A program made the translations under genes and the position numbers. Positions 55,069 through 63,864 of a stretch of 64,000 bases of DNA are shown one piece after another (position 1 is the stretch's first letter; each line of letters starts with the position of its first letter). The notes under the pieces are model-generated. The model was not told where the DNA came from and did no database searches. It was given only the letters and a program-made list of their open reading frames with translations. Source of the stretch: Flavobacterium bernardetii (GTDB lineage Bacteria; Bacteroidota; Bacteroidia; Flavobacteriales; Flavobacteriaceae); contig NZ_JAANOQ010000004.1 in the NCBI RefSeq assembly GCF_011305415.1, positions 62,001-126,000 of the forward strand, in the 5' to 3' direction.

Positions 55069-55848
55069 TTACATTTTGGCGAATATTTTCTCCATTTTTT
55101 CTCTTTCTTCGTCAGCTAAAACACTGTCAACTAAAATACGTCCACTGTGCTCATCTGTTAAGATTTTCTTTCTACCAGCAATTTCCATTTGAGTTTGTGG
55201 TGGAATAGTAAAGAATGAACCAGCTGAAGCGCCACGCTCAATTGAAACTACTGCTAAACCATTGATAACACTGTTTCTAATTCTGTCGTATGCTGCTAAT
55301 AAACGCTCTTCAATTTTACCTCTGAATTCGTTAGATTTTTCAATTAAGAAATTCTCGTCTTTTTCAGTTTCAGCCATAATATCACTTAATTCCGCTTTTT
55401 TGTGCTTCAAGTGATTTTGCTTACCTTCTAATTTTTCTTTAGTTTGACCAACAATTTCTTTTTTGTTCTCTAAAGTAACTTTCATTTCTTTAATGTGCTT
55501 TTCAGCCAATTGAATTTCTAATTCTTGAAACTCAATTTCTTTAGATAAAGAATTAAATTCTCTATTGTTACGCACATTTTTTTGTTGCTCAGTATATTTT
55601 TTTATTGACGCTTTGTAATCATCAATATTGTTCTTTTTTTCTTTTGCTTGATGATCAATAGCACTTAGATCTTCGTTTAATTTTTCTAAACGCTTAGATA
55701 ATCCTGCCACTTCATCTTCTAAATCTTCCACTTCTAAAGGTAATTCACCTCTTACGTTTCTGATTTCGTCAATTTTAGAATCAATTAATTGTAAAGCATA
55801 AATTGCTCTTAACTTTTCTTCTACGCTTAGTTCTTTTGTATTTGCCAT
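55069..55848 (-). CDS. Coiled-coil protein of the C4 zinc-ribbon family, with the zinc cysteines lost
   Basis: 259 residues. About 1-190 is a long antiparallel coiled coil (KQRNVRNNREFNSLSKEIEFQ-like segment at 90-108). The C-terminal part aligns with the zinc-ribbon domain of this family (usual C-x-x-C ... IPPQ ... C-x-x-CGRIL). Here the four ligand positions read Ser208, Ser211, Asp232 and Ser235 (RGASAGSFFTIPPQ and TDEHSGRILV), and the whole protein contains no cysteine. The fold is probably kept without zinc. Function is unknown; nucleic-acid binding is proposed for relatives. It lies 4 bases after the Nif3-like gene, in one operon. Confidence 0.85.
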   Translation of the reverse strand: MANTKELSVEEKLRAIYALQLIDSKIDEIRNVRGELPLEVEDLEDEVAGLSKRLEKLNEDLSAIDHQAKEKKNNIDDYKASIKKYTEQQKNVRNNREFNSLSKEIEFQELEIQLAEKHIKEMKVTLENKKEIVGQTKEKLEGKQNHLKHKKAELSDIMAETEKDENFLIEKSNEFRGKIEERLLAAYDRIRNSVINGLAVVSIERGASAGSFFTIPPQTQMEIAGRKKILTDEHSGRILVDSVLADEEREKMEKIFAKM

Positions 55849-55852
55849 ATTG

Positions 55853-56944
55853 TTAAAAATATTTAACGGGATTTGTATTTAATTCTGATAAAATGATTGC
55901 AAAATTAGTGATTTTTTCTTTAAGAAAGTCAACAATATAGTTTTTTGTATACCTTTCACTTTCAAAATGTCCAATATCAGCCAAAAGTAGCTTGTTTTCG
56001 GCTTCATAAAATTGGTGATATTTTAAATCCGCTGTTAAAAAAGCATCAGCACCAGCAGAAATGGCATTTTTTATTGCGAAACTTCCACTTCCACCTAAAA
56101 CCGCAACTTTCTTAATTTCAGTAGGTAAAAATTGACTGTGTCTGATTCCACCGCATTCCATTTTATCTTTTACAAATTGTAAAAAATGGGAAGGTTTCAT
56201 TGGGTTTTCTAATTCTCCAATCATTCCTAAACCAATATTTTGATGTTCGTTTTCGGTTTGGTAAATTTCGTAAGCTACTTCTTCATATACATGATTTGAA
56301 AAAAGAGCTTTTAAAATGTTTTTTTGCAGATGTTTTTCGAAAGTTACTTCAATTTTAATCTCTTTAGATTCTACAAATTCAAATCGATCACCATATTCTG
56401 GATTGCTGTTTTCATTTCCCATGTAAGTTCCAATGCCTTGACTATTGAAACTGCAATTTTCATAATTACCTATGTTTCCAGCGCCAGCATCAAATAAAGC
56501 GTTTCTTAATTTTTCAGCATTATCAAGTTGTGTATAAGTGACTAATTTCTGAATGAAATGTTGTTTCGGAATTAAAACTTTAGTATTCGTTAAACCTAAA
56601 GCGTCACAGAAAATTTTATTCACACCATTTTGATGATTGTCTAAAGCTGTATGAACGGAGTAAATCGCAATATCATTTTTAATCGCTTTGATTACTGCTC
56701 TTTCTACATAATTTTTTCCTGTAATTTTTTTCAATCCAGAAAACAAAATAGGATGGAAGCAAACCACTAAATTACATTTCTTCGCAATTGCTTCATCTAT
56801 CACTTCTTCTAACGCATCATGACAAACTAAAATTCCTGTAATGTCGTTGGTGTGACTTGTTAAAAGTCCAACATTATCAAAGTCTTCCGCGTAGGCTAAT
56901 GGCGCTAATTGCTCCAAATATTTCGTTATTTCAGATAATTGCAT
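55853..56944 (-). CDS. Nif3-like dinuclear metal-centre protein (YbgI/DUF34 family)
   Basis: 363 residues, the long form with a central PII/CutA-like insert between two Nif3 half-domains. Metal ligands are visible in CFHPILFSGLKKI and SVHTALDNH (first half) and in GADAFLTADLKYHQFYEAE and LADIGHFESE (second half). Members form hexameric toroids with two metal ions. They are often labelled GTP cyclohydrolase type 2, but that activity is not established. It is the first gene of a two-gene operon with the coiled-coil protein, a pairing common in Bacteroidota. Confidence 0.9.
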   Translation of the reverse strand: MQLSEITKYLEQLAPLAYAEDFDNVGLLTSHTNDITGILVCHDALEEVIDEAIAKKCNLVVCFHPILFSGLKKITGKNYVERAVIKAIKNDIAIYSVHTALDNHQNGVNKIFCDALGLTNTKVLIPKQHFIQKLVTYTQLDNAEKLRNALFDAGAGNIGNYENCSFNSQGIGTYMGNENSNPEYGDRFEFVESKEIKIEVTFEKHLQKNILKALFSNHVYEEVAYEIYQTENEHQNIGLGMIGELENPMKPSHFLQFVKDKMECGGIRHSQFLPTEIKKVAVLGGSGSFAIKNAISAGADAFLTADLKYHQFYEAENKLLLADIGHFESERYTKNYIVDFLKEKITNFAIILSELNTNPVKYF

Positions 56945-56972
56945 GAGTTTAGTTTAGTGATTTTGTAATTTT

Positions 56973-56980
56973 CAAAGATA
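56973..56980 (-). promoter_or_regulatory. -7 promoter box of the Nif3-like operon
   Basis: The minus strand reads TATCTTTG, matching TAnnTTTG, 28 bases before the ATG. Confidence 0.6.
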
Positions 56981-57034
56981 AAAAACGAAATCGTTTAAAA
57001 ACTAATTTCTAAAATTAAATTAGCACGATTTTTG

Positions 57035-57042
57035 TATATTTG
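57035..57042 (+). promoter_or_regulatory. -7 promoter box of the toxin-antitoxin operon
   Basis: TATATTTG matches TAnnTTTG, 21 bases before the antitoxin ATG. Confidence 0.6.
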
Positions 57043-57063
57043 TATATCTAAATTCATTTCATT

Positions 57064-57312
57064 ATGACAACTATAACCATAAAAATTAACGAACGCACAA
57101 AAGCAGGTAAAGCTTTCATGGCCATGTCTGAGTCTTTTTTTAAAGGTGTAGATGGAATTGAAATTATTGAATTAGAGACTACGAAATCAACTAAAAAAGA
57201 AGAAAAATATAATCCTGAGTTTGTTGCTAAAGTTAAAAAAGCCGAAGCAGAAATTAAAAAAGGAAATACTTCAAGATTAAATCCAAATGATATATGGGGA
57301 AGTATTTTGTAG
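57064..57312 (+). CDS. Antitoxin of a YoeB-type toxin-antitoxin pair
   Basis: 82 residues. The N-terminal half (TTITIKINERTKAGKAFMAMSESFF) looks like a small beta-helix DNA-binding or dimerisation module. The C-terminal half is charged and helical (NPEFVAKVKKAEAEIKKGNTSRLNPNDIWGSIL), ending in the typical ND-x-W/I-x-S segment that wraps the toxin. It overlaps the toxin gene by 19 bases. The family is not the classical YefM/Phd fold by eye, so the antitoxin role rests mainly on position, size and the overlap. Confidence 0.8.
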   Translation: MTTITIKINERTKAGKAFMAMSESFFKGVDGIEIIELETTKSTKKEEKYNPEFVAKVKKAEAEIKKGNTSRLNPNDIWGSIL

Positions 57313-57575
57313 AATTTGATTTAGTTGCAAAAAAAGAACTTCAAGCTCATTTTAAATCAGGTAACAAATCAACGATTAAAAAAATAGAAAAAATACTTTT
57401 AGAACTTACAGAACATCCTTTTTTTGGCGAAGGTCAACCTGAAGAATTGAAGTACGATTTAAAAGGGTATTGGTCGAGAAGAATAAATAAAAAAGACAGA
57501 ATGGTTTATAGAGTGGAAGAAGAAATTGTAACCGTTTATGTAGTTTCTGCTATGGGACATTATTCCGATAAATAA
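57294..57575 (+). CDS. Txe/YoeB family mRNA interferase toxin
   Basis: 93 residues. RelE-superfamily fold with the YoeB active-site set: Glu50 (QPEELKY), Arg69 (KKDRMVYRVE) and the C-terminal His89-Tyr90 pair (AMGHYSDK). WSRRI at 60-64 is conserved. YoeB cleaves mRNA on the ribosome when its antitoxin is degraded. All residues appear intact, so the toxin is probably active. It starts inside the antitoxin gene, and lpxK begins 3 bases after its stop codon. Confidence 0.92.
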   Translation: MGKYFVEFDLVAKKELQAHFKSGNKSTIKKIEKILLELTEHPFFGEGQPEELKYDLKGYWSRRINKKDRMVYRVEEEIVTVYVVSAMGHYSDK

Positions 57576-57577
57576 CT

Positions 57578-58579
57578 ATGAATTTTCTTCGTAAAATCCT
57601 TTTTCCTATTGCAATTATATATTGGTTAGTCACTTTTGTTAGAAATTGGCTGTACGATGTGGGTTTCTTTAAAAGTAAAAGTTATGATTTACCCATAATT
57701 GCAATTGGGAATTTAAGCGCTGGCGGAACAGGAAAAACGCCACATACCGAATATTTAATCCGATTATTAAAAGATAAGTATAAAGTCGCGGTTTTAAGTC
57801 GTGGTTACAAAAGAAGTACGAAAGGTTTTGTTCTAGCTAATGAAACGATTTCTGCTCATGAATTAGGTGATGAATCGTATCAAATTCAAGCCAAATTCCC
57901 TGAAGTTTCTGTAGCGGTTTGTGAAGACAGACAAACAGGAATTGAAAATTTAATTGCGTCGATAAAGCCAGATGTGATTTTACTAGACGACGCTTTTCAA
58001 CACAGAAAAGTTACTGCTCAATATTATATTTTATTAACGGCTTACGATGATTTGTTTTCGGACGATTATATTTTGCCTTTCGGAAATTTACGAGAATCGG
58101 CAATCGGAAAAAAGAGAGCGAATTTGGTAATCGTAACGAAATGTCCTGCAACTCTTTCTGAACAAGAACAAGAAAAAGTCAAAAAGAAATTGGATGTAAA
58201 TGTTCCGGTTTTCTTTACTGCAATTGACTATGATACAGAAGTTTTTGCTGCTGAAAAAGCCATGAACGTTTCGGAAGTAATTGCTAATGAAAAAGTCATT
58301 GTTGCCGGAATTGCAAAACCTAAATATTTTATAGATTATTTGAATTCTGGTAATGATAAGGTTATGATTTATCCAGATCATCATCATTTTTCGGAACAAG
58401 AAATATCAGAATTAAATGCTTTAGCTCAAGATAATATCTTAGTTACAACTGAAAAAGATTATGTGCGTTTAAACGGGAAAATTAAGTCTGATAAGTTGTT
58501 TTATTTGCCAATAAAAGTGAAGTTTTTAAATTCGGAATCAGAGTTTAAAACAATTATTTCTAAAACAATTAAGCCTTAA
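57578..58579 (+). CDS. lpxK: Tetraacyldisaccharide 4'-kinase (lipid A biosynthesis)
   Basis: 333 residues. An N-terminal membrane-associated helix (about 8-26) precedes the Walker A motif GNLSAGGTGKT (44-54). Then come VLSRGYKR, the DAFQHRK motif with the catalytic Asp, and the late PDHHHFSEQE segment. It phosphorylates the 4' position of the lipid A precursor on the inner membrane. It follows the toxin gene so closely that it may depend on the toxin-antitoxin transcript or on an internal promoter. It overlaps the convergent kinase gene by 11 bases. Confidence 0.95.
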   Translation: MNFLRKILFPIAIIYWLVTFVRNWLYDVGFFKSKSYDLPIIAIGNLSAGGTGKTPHTEYLIRLLKDKYKVAVLSRGYKRSTKGFVLANETISAHELGDESYQIQAKFPEVSVAVCEDRQTGIENLIASIKPDVILLDDAFQHRKVTAQYYILLTAYDDLFSDDYILPFGNLRESAIGKKRANLVIVTKCPATLSEQEQEKVKKKLDVNVPVFFTAIDYDTEVFAAEKAMNVSEVIANEKVIVAGIAKPKYFIDYLNSGNDKVMIYPDHHHFSEQEISELNALAQDNILVTTEKDYVRLNGKIKSDKLFYLPIKVKFLNSESEFKTIISKTIKP

Positions 58580-60743
58580 AATAAGAACTAATTACATTGT
58601 AAAAATGTTCTGGTGCAAAAGGTTTTGTTACCACATCATTCATGCCGTAAGAAAGTAGCATTTCTCTGTTTTCGTTTAATGAAATAGCAGTTAAAGCAAT
58701 AATTGGTGTAATGGTGTCAAATTTTCTGATTTCAGCCGTAGCTTCCGTTCCATTGATTCCAGGTAAATGAACATCCATTAAAACCATATCGAATTTGTTG
58801 TTTTCCATCGCAACAATTGAATCTTCACCATTGTCAATAATTGTACAAATCATACCTTTGTTTTCTACCATTTTTTTGGTAATCATTTGGTTGATTTTAT
58901 TGTCTTCTACTAATAAAACTCTTTTACCTTTTAAGTTTTCGTGAGAAATAATTTGATTTGTTTCAATGCTAGAAATGGTTTTCAAGTCCGACTTGTCAAA
59001 ATCTAAATTAAAATAGAATTTAGTTCCTTTGTTGACTTTACTTTCTAAATGAATTTCACTATCTAATATTTCAATAATTTTTTTAACAATGGAAAGTCCT
59101 AAGCCAGTTCCACCATATGTTCGGTTAATTTCTACAGAACCTTGAGAAAAACTGTCAAAAATATTTGCAATTTTATCTTCTGGAATACCAATTCCATTAT
59201 CTTGAACAACAAATTTTAAAGTGATCTTATTGTCTTTTTCTTTAACGGTATTAATTTTTAATATGACTTCTCCGTTTTTAGTGAATTTTATAGAATTGTT
59301 AATTAAATTTATTAAAATTTGAGACAGTTTAGTAGGGTCACCAATTAGGTTTTCATTGCCATCTATGTCTAAATCTAATTTAAAATTGATGTTGTTTTTA
59401 CTGATAAATCCACTGAAAGATTGATTAATATTATTTACTAATTCAACCAAATTAAATTTGATTTTTTCAACATGAACGTTATTTGATTCTAATCTGTTAA
59501 TTTCCAAAATGTCATTGATGAAACTCAAAAGGTAATTCCCTGAAAATTCTAATGATTTCAAATAGTTTAACTGACTGGTTTTTGGTTTTTCTTGCAGCAA
59601 TAAATACGTAATTCCGTTTATCGCATTCAATGGTGTTCTTAACTCGTGACTCACCGTAGATAAGAACTCTGATCTGGCTTTAGATGCGAATTCTGCCTTC
59701 TCTTTTTGTTCCGTTAATTCTTTGTTTTTGGCTTGTAAAAGTTTGTAGGTAAACGTTCTAATTTTATTATTTTTGTATAATGAAAAACTCAATAAAGATA
59801 AAATTGCAATTAAAACAATACTCATAATACTAATCAATCTTGAAAATCGTATCGATTTCATTTGATCACTTTTTTCTTTTTCTAGCTTTTCAACAATTTC
59901 TAATTGATTGTCGTGCTCCTTTTTATTAATAAGTAATTCAGTATTCTCTTGACCAGAATTATTTTTAATTTCATTTAACGTTAAAAATTCTTTTAAATAA
60001 AAATTAGATAATTTGTAGTCTTCTAATTTTTCACTAATCAAAATAAGGTTGTTTAGGATTTTCTTTTTTGAAATTCCAACAGAATTATTTTCTACTAATT
60101 CCAATGCTTTTTTAGAATATTCTAAGGCTTTTTGATAGTCTTCTTGAAGATAATAAATTTTGCTTAGCTGATAAATAGCTTCCACTTTACTTGATTCAAC
60201 ATCTCTATTAGTATTGGCTATTTTCTTGAAAATTATTGCCGCTTCATCTAATTTATTACTGGCTTTTAAGGTTAATCCTTTTTGAAGTTCTAATAATGGA
60301 AATGCTTCGTTAGAATTTATTTCGCTATAAATTAAATACGCTTTGTCAAAGTACATTTTGGCAATCGTAAAGTTTCTTTTTTCTAAGTATAAAGTCCCTA
60401 ATGCATAGTTTATTTTAGCAACTTTTGAAGAAGATATTTTGTTTATTTCGTAGTAATTAGAACATTTAATGAAGTTAATTATGGCGTCATTATAATTGTT
60501 GTTTTCCAAATGTAAACTTCCTAAAAAATAATAGCAATCGTATAGTTTTTCGTTGTTTTTGGTAGCTTTTGAATAGTTAATAGCTTTTTGAACATATTTA
60601 ATAGCGTCTTTGGAATTGTATTTTTCCTCGAAAGAATAATTGGCTAATTCTAAAAAATAATTAATGCTATCAGTTTTGTTTTTCTTACTTTGAGAAAAGG
60701 AGAATATAGTGAAAAAGGTAAGTAAGAATAGGAGGTTTTTCAT
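58569..60743 (-). CDS. Membrane hybrid histidine kinase with TPR sensor
   Basis: 724 residues. A signal peptide (1-18) precedes a periplasmic TPR region of about six repeats (25-260). A membrane helix (303-323: LISIMSIVLIAILSLLSF) and a cytoplasmic coiled coil (330-358) follow. The DHp domain has His366 (STVSHELRTPLN), then HATPase (LINLINNSIKFT, DNGIGI, YGGTGLGLSIV) and a receiver (607-724) with Asp657 (LMDVHLP). No response regulator with an output domain is adjacent. TPR-type hybrid kinases are frequent in Bacteroidota. The signal is unknown. The gene overlaps the end of lpxK by 11 bases. Confidence 0.93.
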   Translation of the reverse strand: MKNLLFLLTFFTIFSFSQSKKNKTDSINYFLELANYSFEEKYNSKDAIKYVQKAINYSKATKNNEKLYDCYYFLGSLHLENNNYNDAIINFIKCSNYYEINKISSSKVAKINYALGTLYLEKRNFTIAKMYFDKAYLIYSEINSNEAFPLLELQKGLTLKASNKLDEAAIIFKKIANTNRDVESSKVEAIYQLSKIYYLQEDYQKALEYSKKALELVENNSVGISKKKILNNLILISEKLEDYKLSNFYLKEFLTLNEIKNNSGQENTELLINKKEHDNQLEIVEKLEKEKSDQMKSIRFSRLISIMSIVLIAILSLLSFSLYKNNKIRTFTYKLLQAKNKELTEQKEKAEFASKARSEFLSTVSHELRTPLNAINGITYLLLQEKPKTSQLNYLKSLEFSGNYLLSFINDILEINRLESNNVHVEKIKFNLVELVNNINQSFSGFISKNNINFKLDLDIDGNENLIGDPTKLSQILINLINNSIKFTKNGEVILKINTVKEKDNKITLKFVVQDNGIGIPEDKIANIFDSFSQGSVEINRTYGGTGLGLSIVKKIIEILDSEIHLESKVNKGTKFYFNLDFDKSDLKTISSIETNQIISHENLKGKRVLLVEDNKINQMITKKMVENKGMICTIIDNGEDSIVAMENNKFDMVLMDVHLPGINGTEATAEIRKFDTITPIIALTAISLNENREMLLSYGMNDVVTKPFAPEHFYNVISSYFKA

Positions 60744-60783
60744 TATTTGAATTCAAAACTTGAAATTATAAAGGCTAAAAATA

Positions 60784-61785
60784 CTAATTTTTTTTTGATA
60801 AAAAAAGTATTAAGTCCACAAGACGAGACGAATATCCGATTTCATTATCATACCAGCCTACGATTTTTACCATTTTATCTATCACCGAAGTTAGTTGCGA
60901 ATCGAAAACACAAGAGTTTGGATTGCCAATAATATCAACAGAAACAATTGGGTCTTCCGTGTAAGCTAAAATGTTTTTCAGTTCCCCTTCCGAAGCTTTT
61001 TTGAAAGCTAAATTGATTTCTTCAATAGAAATTTTTCGGTTCACATTAAACGTAATGTCAGTTAATGAACCATCTGGAACCGGAACACGAATGCCGCAAC
61101 CGCCAATTTTACCTTCTAATTCAGGAAAAATTTTAGTAATTGCTTTTGCCGCTCCAGTTGTTGTTGGGATTATAGATTGGGAAGCACCACGAGCGCGTCT
61201 TAAATCTTTATGAGGTTGATCGTGTAAACTTTGATCGGTAGTGTAGGAGTGAACTGTTGTAATATACGCTTGCTCAATACCACATAATTCTTGAATTATT
61301 TTCAGCATTGGTGCGGCATTGTTAGTCGTACAACTTGCGTTGGAAATAATAGTTTCCGAACCATCTAAAATATGTTCGTTGACACCTAAAACGACAGTTT
61401 TTATTTTGTCATCTTCTGGTGGCGCTGATAAAATTACTTTTTTGGCTCCAGCCGAAAGATGTAATTGTGCCGTTTCAGTAGTTTTGAATTTTCCTGTAGC
61501 TTCAATTACAAAATCGATATTTAAAGCAGTCCAAGGTAATTTTGAAATATCACTTTCGTGGAAAAATTGAAATCTTAAATCGTCAATAACTAACTTTTCA
61601 TTTTCAGTAGAAATTGAACGTTGTAAAACACCGTGAATGCTGTCGTATTTTACTAAATGACTCATGGTTTTAATATCCGCAATATCATTTATAGCAACAA
61701 CTTCTATGTTGGGATGATTCAGTAATAATCGGAACAAATTTCTTCCAATTCTTCCAAAACCATTAATAGCGACACGTATTTTCAA
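60784..61785 (-). CDS. gap: Glyceraldehyde-3-phosphate dehydrogenase
   Basis: 333 residues. NAD-binding VAINGFGRIGRNLFR (5-19), the active-site Cys152 in SNASCTTNN and the partner His179 (TTVHSYTTDQ) are intact. An acidic residue (IND-IAD, Asp34) after the second strand favours NAD over NADP. It works in glycolysis/gluconeogenesis. A second gap gene may exist elsewhere, so the direction used in vivo cannot be decided here. lipA lies 79 bases upstream with a short tandem repeat between. Confidence 0.95.
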   Translation of the reverse strand: MKIRVAINGFGRIGRNLFRLLLNHPNIEVVAINDIADIKTMSHLVKYDSIHGVLQRSISTENEKLVIDDLRFQFFHESDISKLPWTALNIDFVIEATGKFKTTETAQLHLSAGAKKVILSAPPEDDKIKTVVLGVNEHILDGSETIISNASCTTNNAAPMLKIIQELCGIEQAYITTVHSYTTDQSLHDQPHKDLRRARGASQSIIPTTTGAAKAITKIFPELEGKIGGCGIRVPVPDGSLTDITFNVNRKISIEEINLAFKKASEGELKNILAYTEDPIVSVDIIGNPNSCVFDSQLTSVIDKMVKIVGWYDNEIGYSSRLVDLILFLSKKN

Positions 61786-61820
61786 ATTTTTATTTTAGTG
61801 TTTTATGATAAATTTAATTT

Positions 61821-61860
61821 TGCCTTATGCCTTATGCCTTATGCCTTATGTCTTATGCCT
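61821..61860. repeat. Heptanucleotide tandem repeat in the lipA-gap spacer
   Basis: Nearly six copies of TGCCTTA: four perfect from 61821, one with TGTCTTA (61849-61855), then TGCCT. It sits immediately after the lipA stop codon. It could vary in copy number by slipped-strand mispairing. Confidence 0.9.
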
Positions 61861-61864
61861 AAAA

Positions 61865-62731
61865 TTAATGAATATGTTTTTCAGCATGATACGAAGAACG
61901 TACTAAAGGACCACTTTCCACGTGAATGAAACCTAATTCTTTACCAATTTTTTCGTATTTTTCAAATTGTTCAGGTGTGATGAATTCTTTAACAGGTAAA
62001 TGTTTTTTACTTGGTTGTAAATATTGACCAATCGTAACTACATCTACTTTCGCATCTCTTAAATCATGTAACGTCTGAATTACTTCTTCTTCCGTTTCTC
62101 CTAAACCTAACATGATTCCCGATTTTGTTCGGTTCAATCCTTGTTCTTTTAAGTATTTTAAAACAGCTAAACTTTTATCGTATTTTGCTTGAATTCTAAC
62201 TTCACGAGTTAGTCTTCGTACCGTTTCAATGTTATGAGAAACAACTTCTGGAGCCACTTCAATAATTTTATCTAAATGTTTTTCGCTTCCTTGAAAATCT
62301 GGAATTAACGTTTCTAAAGTAGTTTTTGGATTCATTCTTCGGATAGCTTTTACAGTTTCTGCCCAAATAATAGTTCCCATATCTTTTAAATCATCTCTGT
62401 CCACACTTGTAATTACAGCATGTTTGATGTTCATGATTTTGATTGAACGTGCTACTTTTTCTGGTTCTTCCCAATCTACATTTTCAGGACGACCTGTTTT
62501 TACACCACAAAATCCACAAGATCGTGTGCAAATATTTCCTAAAATCATAAACGTTGCGGTTCCTTCTCCCCAACATTCTCCCATATTCGGGCAACTACCA
62601 GAAGCACAAATGGTATTTAATTTGTATTTATCTACCAAACCTCTAAGTTCAGTATATTTTTGTCCAACGGGTAATTTTACACGCAACCATTTCGGTTTTG
62701 GAGTAGGTGGAAATACGCTTTCTGTAGCCAT
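61865..62731 (-). CDS. lipA: Lipoyl synthase (radical SAM)
   Basis: 288 residues. The auxiliary iron-sulfur cluster ligands are Cys42, Cys47 and Cys53 ([12 protein letters not shown]). The radical SAM cluster ligands are Cys68, Cys72 and Cys75 (CTRSCGFC). The C-terminal RSSYHAEK carries the serine ligand of the auxiliary cluster. It inserts two sulfur atoms into octanoyl-lipoyl domains, completing the product of LipB (16037-16729). It has its own -7 box. Confidence 0.97.
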   Translation of the reverse strand: MATESVFPPTPKPKWLRVKLPVGQKYTELRGLVDKYKLNTICASGSCPNMGECWGEGTATFMILGNICTRSCGFCGVKTGRPENVDWEEPEKVARSIKIMNIKHAVITSVDRDDLKDMGTIIWAETVKAIRRMNPKTTLETLIPDFQGSEKHLDKIIEVAPEVVSHNIETVRRLTREVRIQAKYDKSLAVLKYLKEQGLNRTKSGIMLGLGETEEEVIQTLHDLRDAKVDVVTIGQYLQPSKKHLPVKEFITPEQFEKYEKIGKELGFIHVESGPLVRSSYHAEKHIH

Positions 62732-62754
62732 AATTTTAATCTAAAATCTGATTG

Positions 62755-62762
62755 CAAATATA
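62755..62762 (-). promoter_or_regulatory. -7 promoter box of lipA
   Basis: The minus strand reads TATATTTG, matching TAnnTTTG, 23 bases before the ATG. Confidence 0.6.
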
Positions 62763-62879
62763 CGAAACGTAATAAAACAAATCATATGTTTCGATTATAT
62801 TTATCTATGATAACATTACAATCACTTTTCCTTATTTGTTTATGCTGACGCAATATTTGTTTAGTGTGATTTCATAAAA

Positions 62880-62912
62880 AAAACCACAAAATAAAATGTA
62901 TTTTGTGGTTTT
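62880..62912. terminator. Terminator of the TonB gene
   Basis: AAAACCACAAAATA (62880-62893) is the exact inverse of TATTTTGTGGTTTT (62899-62912). A run of A on the left becomes the T tail on the minus strand. It lies 24 bases after the stop codon at 62936. The 115 bases between it and the lipA promoter hold nothing else I can identify. Confidence 0.85.
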
Positions 62913-62935
62913 AAAATTAAGATGCAGTTGTACTA

Positions 62936-63772
62936 TTAATCTTCTAAATCTACAAGGCTAATTTGTATTGGAAGTCTTTTTTCACTTCGTACAATTTCAC
63001 CGTTTACTTTTCCTGGTGTCCATTTTTTATTCATGGCTTTTAAAACTCTAATCGCTTCTTTTTCTAAAGCTTTGTCGCCTTTTCCAATCATTCTAATGTC
63101 AGTCATAGAACCGTCTTTTTCGATAATAAAAACCAATTCTATAGATAAAACATCTTTGTTAAAAGTGCTTGGGATTTTATAGTTTTCTGCAATAAAAGTT
63201 CTGAACTTGTTAATTCCTCCAGGGAAACTTGCTTCAACACCTAAAACACCTTTATATGGACTGTTATCTGGTTTTATTGTTCCAGTTCCAGTTGGATTTG
63301 CTGGTAATGGAGTTTCAATTCCTGCTGGATCACCAACTGGTCCAGGATTTCCATTTTCTGTTCCGTTTGGATTATACGGAGTTGAAGTGTCTGGTTTTTC
63401 TGGTTCTACAATTGGTTCAACTTCTGTTCTATCAACTACAACTGGAGGAACTTCATCAGGAGTTAAATTTAACTTTGGATCAGTAGTGCCTTTTTTAATA
63501 ATTGGTTTTGATTCAGGAGTAATTGGAGTCAGTTCTATAATTCTAACTACGGGTGGTAATTCGAATGGTTTTGGTGTAATACTTGGTTTTAGTTCTGGAC
63601 TTGTAAATGAAAACAATCCAATTCCAAAAGCAAGTGCTCCGAAAGTTATAAGCATTGCTTTTATGGTAGTAGCATCACTTTCTTTTCTTAATTGGTAAGC
63701 ACCGTAAGCTTTGTTTCGGTCTTCGAAGGCAATTTCTAGCCATTTGTCGTTTTGTACATTGAAATTTGACAT
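62936..63772 (-). CDS. Energy transducer TonB family protein
   Basis: 278 residues. A conserved N-terminal segment LEIAFEDRNKAYGAYQLRK, typical of Bacteroidota TonB proteins, precedes one membrane helix (about 38-56). A Pro-rich periplasmic spacer (about 60-165) follows, then the TonB C-terminal domain (about 175-278: GVEASFPGGINKFRTFIAENYKIPS...). It transmits proton-motive force to outer-membrane receptors such as the SusC-like protein at 17630-20887. ExbB/ExbD partners are not in the window on this side; the next gene upstream is an unrelated small membrane protein fragment. Confidence 0.9.
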   Translation of the reverse strand: MSNFNVQNDKWLEIAFEDRNKAYGAYQLRKESDATTIKAMLITFGALAFGIGLFSFTSPELKPSITPKPFELPPVVRIIELTPITPESKPIIKKGTTDPKLNLTPDEVPPVVVDRTEVEPIVEPEKPDTSTPYNPNGTENGNPGPVGDPAGIETPLPANPTGTGTIKPDNSPYKGVLGVEASFPGGINKFRTFIAENYKIPSTFNKDVLSIELVFIIEKDGSMTDIRMIGKGDKALEKEAIRVLKAMNKKWTPGKVNGEIVRSEKRLPIQISLVDLED

Positions 63773-63864
63773 AATATATAGTTTTTAAGGTTGATACTTG
63801 CGTATAATTTAAACCTTATGAAATAATCATGCCAAAAATTCAATAAAAGAATAAATTTATTGAA

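Noticed and set aside
63207..63698. Plus-strand frames opposite the proline-rich part of the TonB gene
   Set aside because: They are antisense of the Pro/Thr/Gly-rich spacer and explained by its composition.
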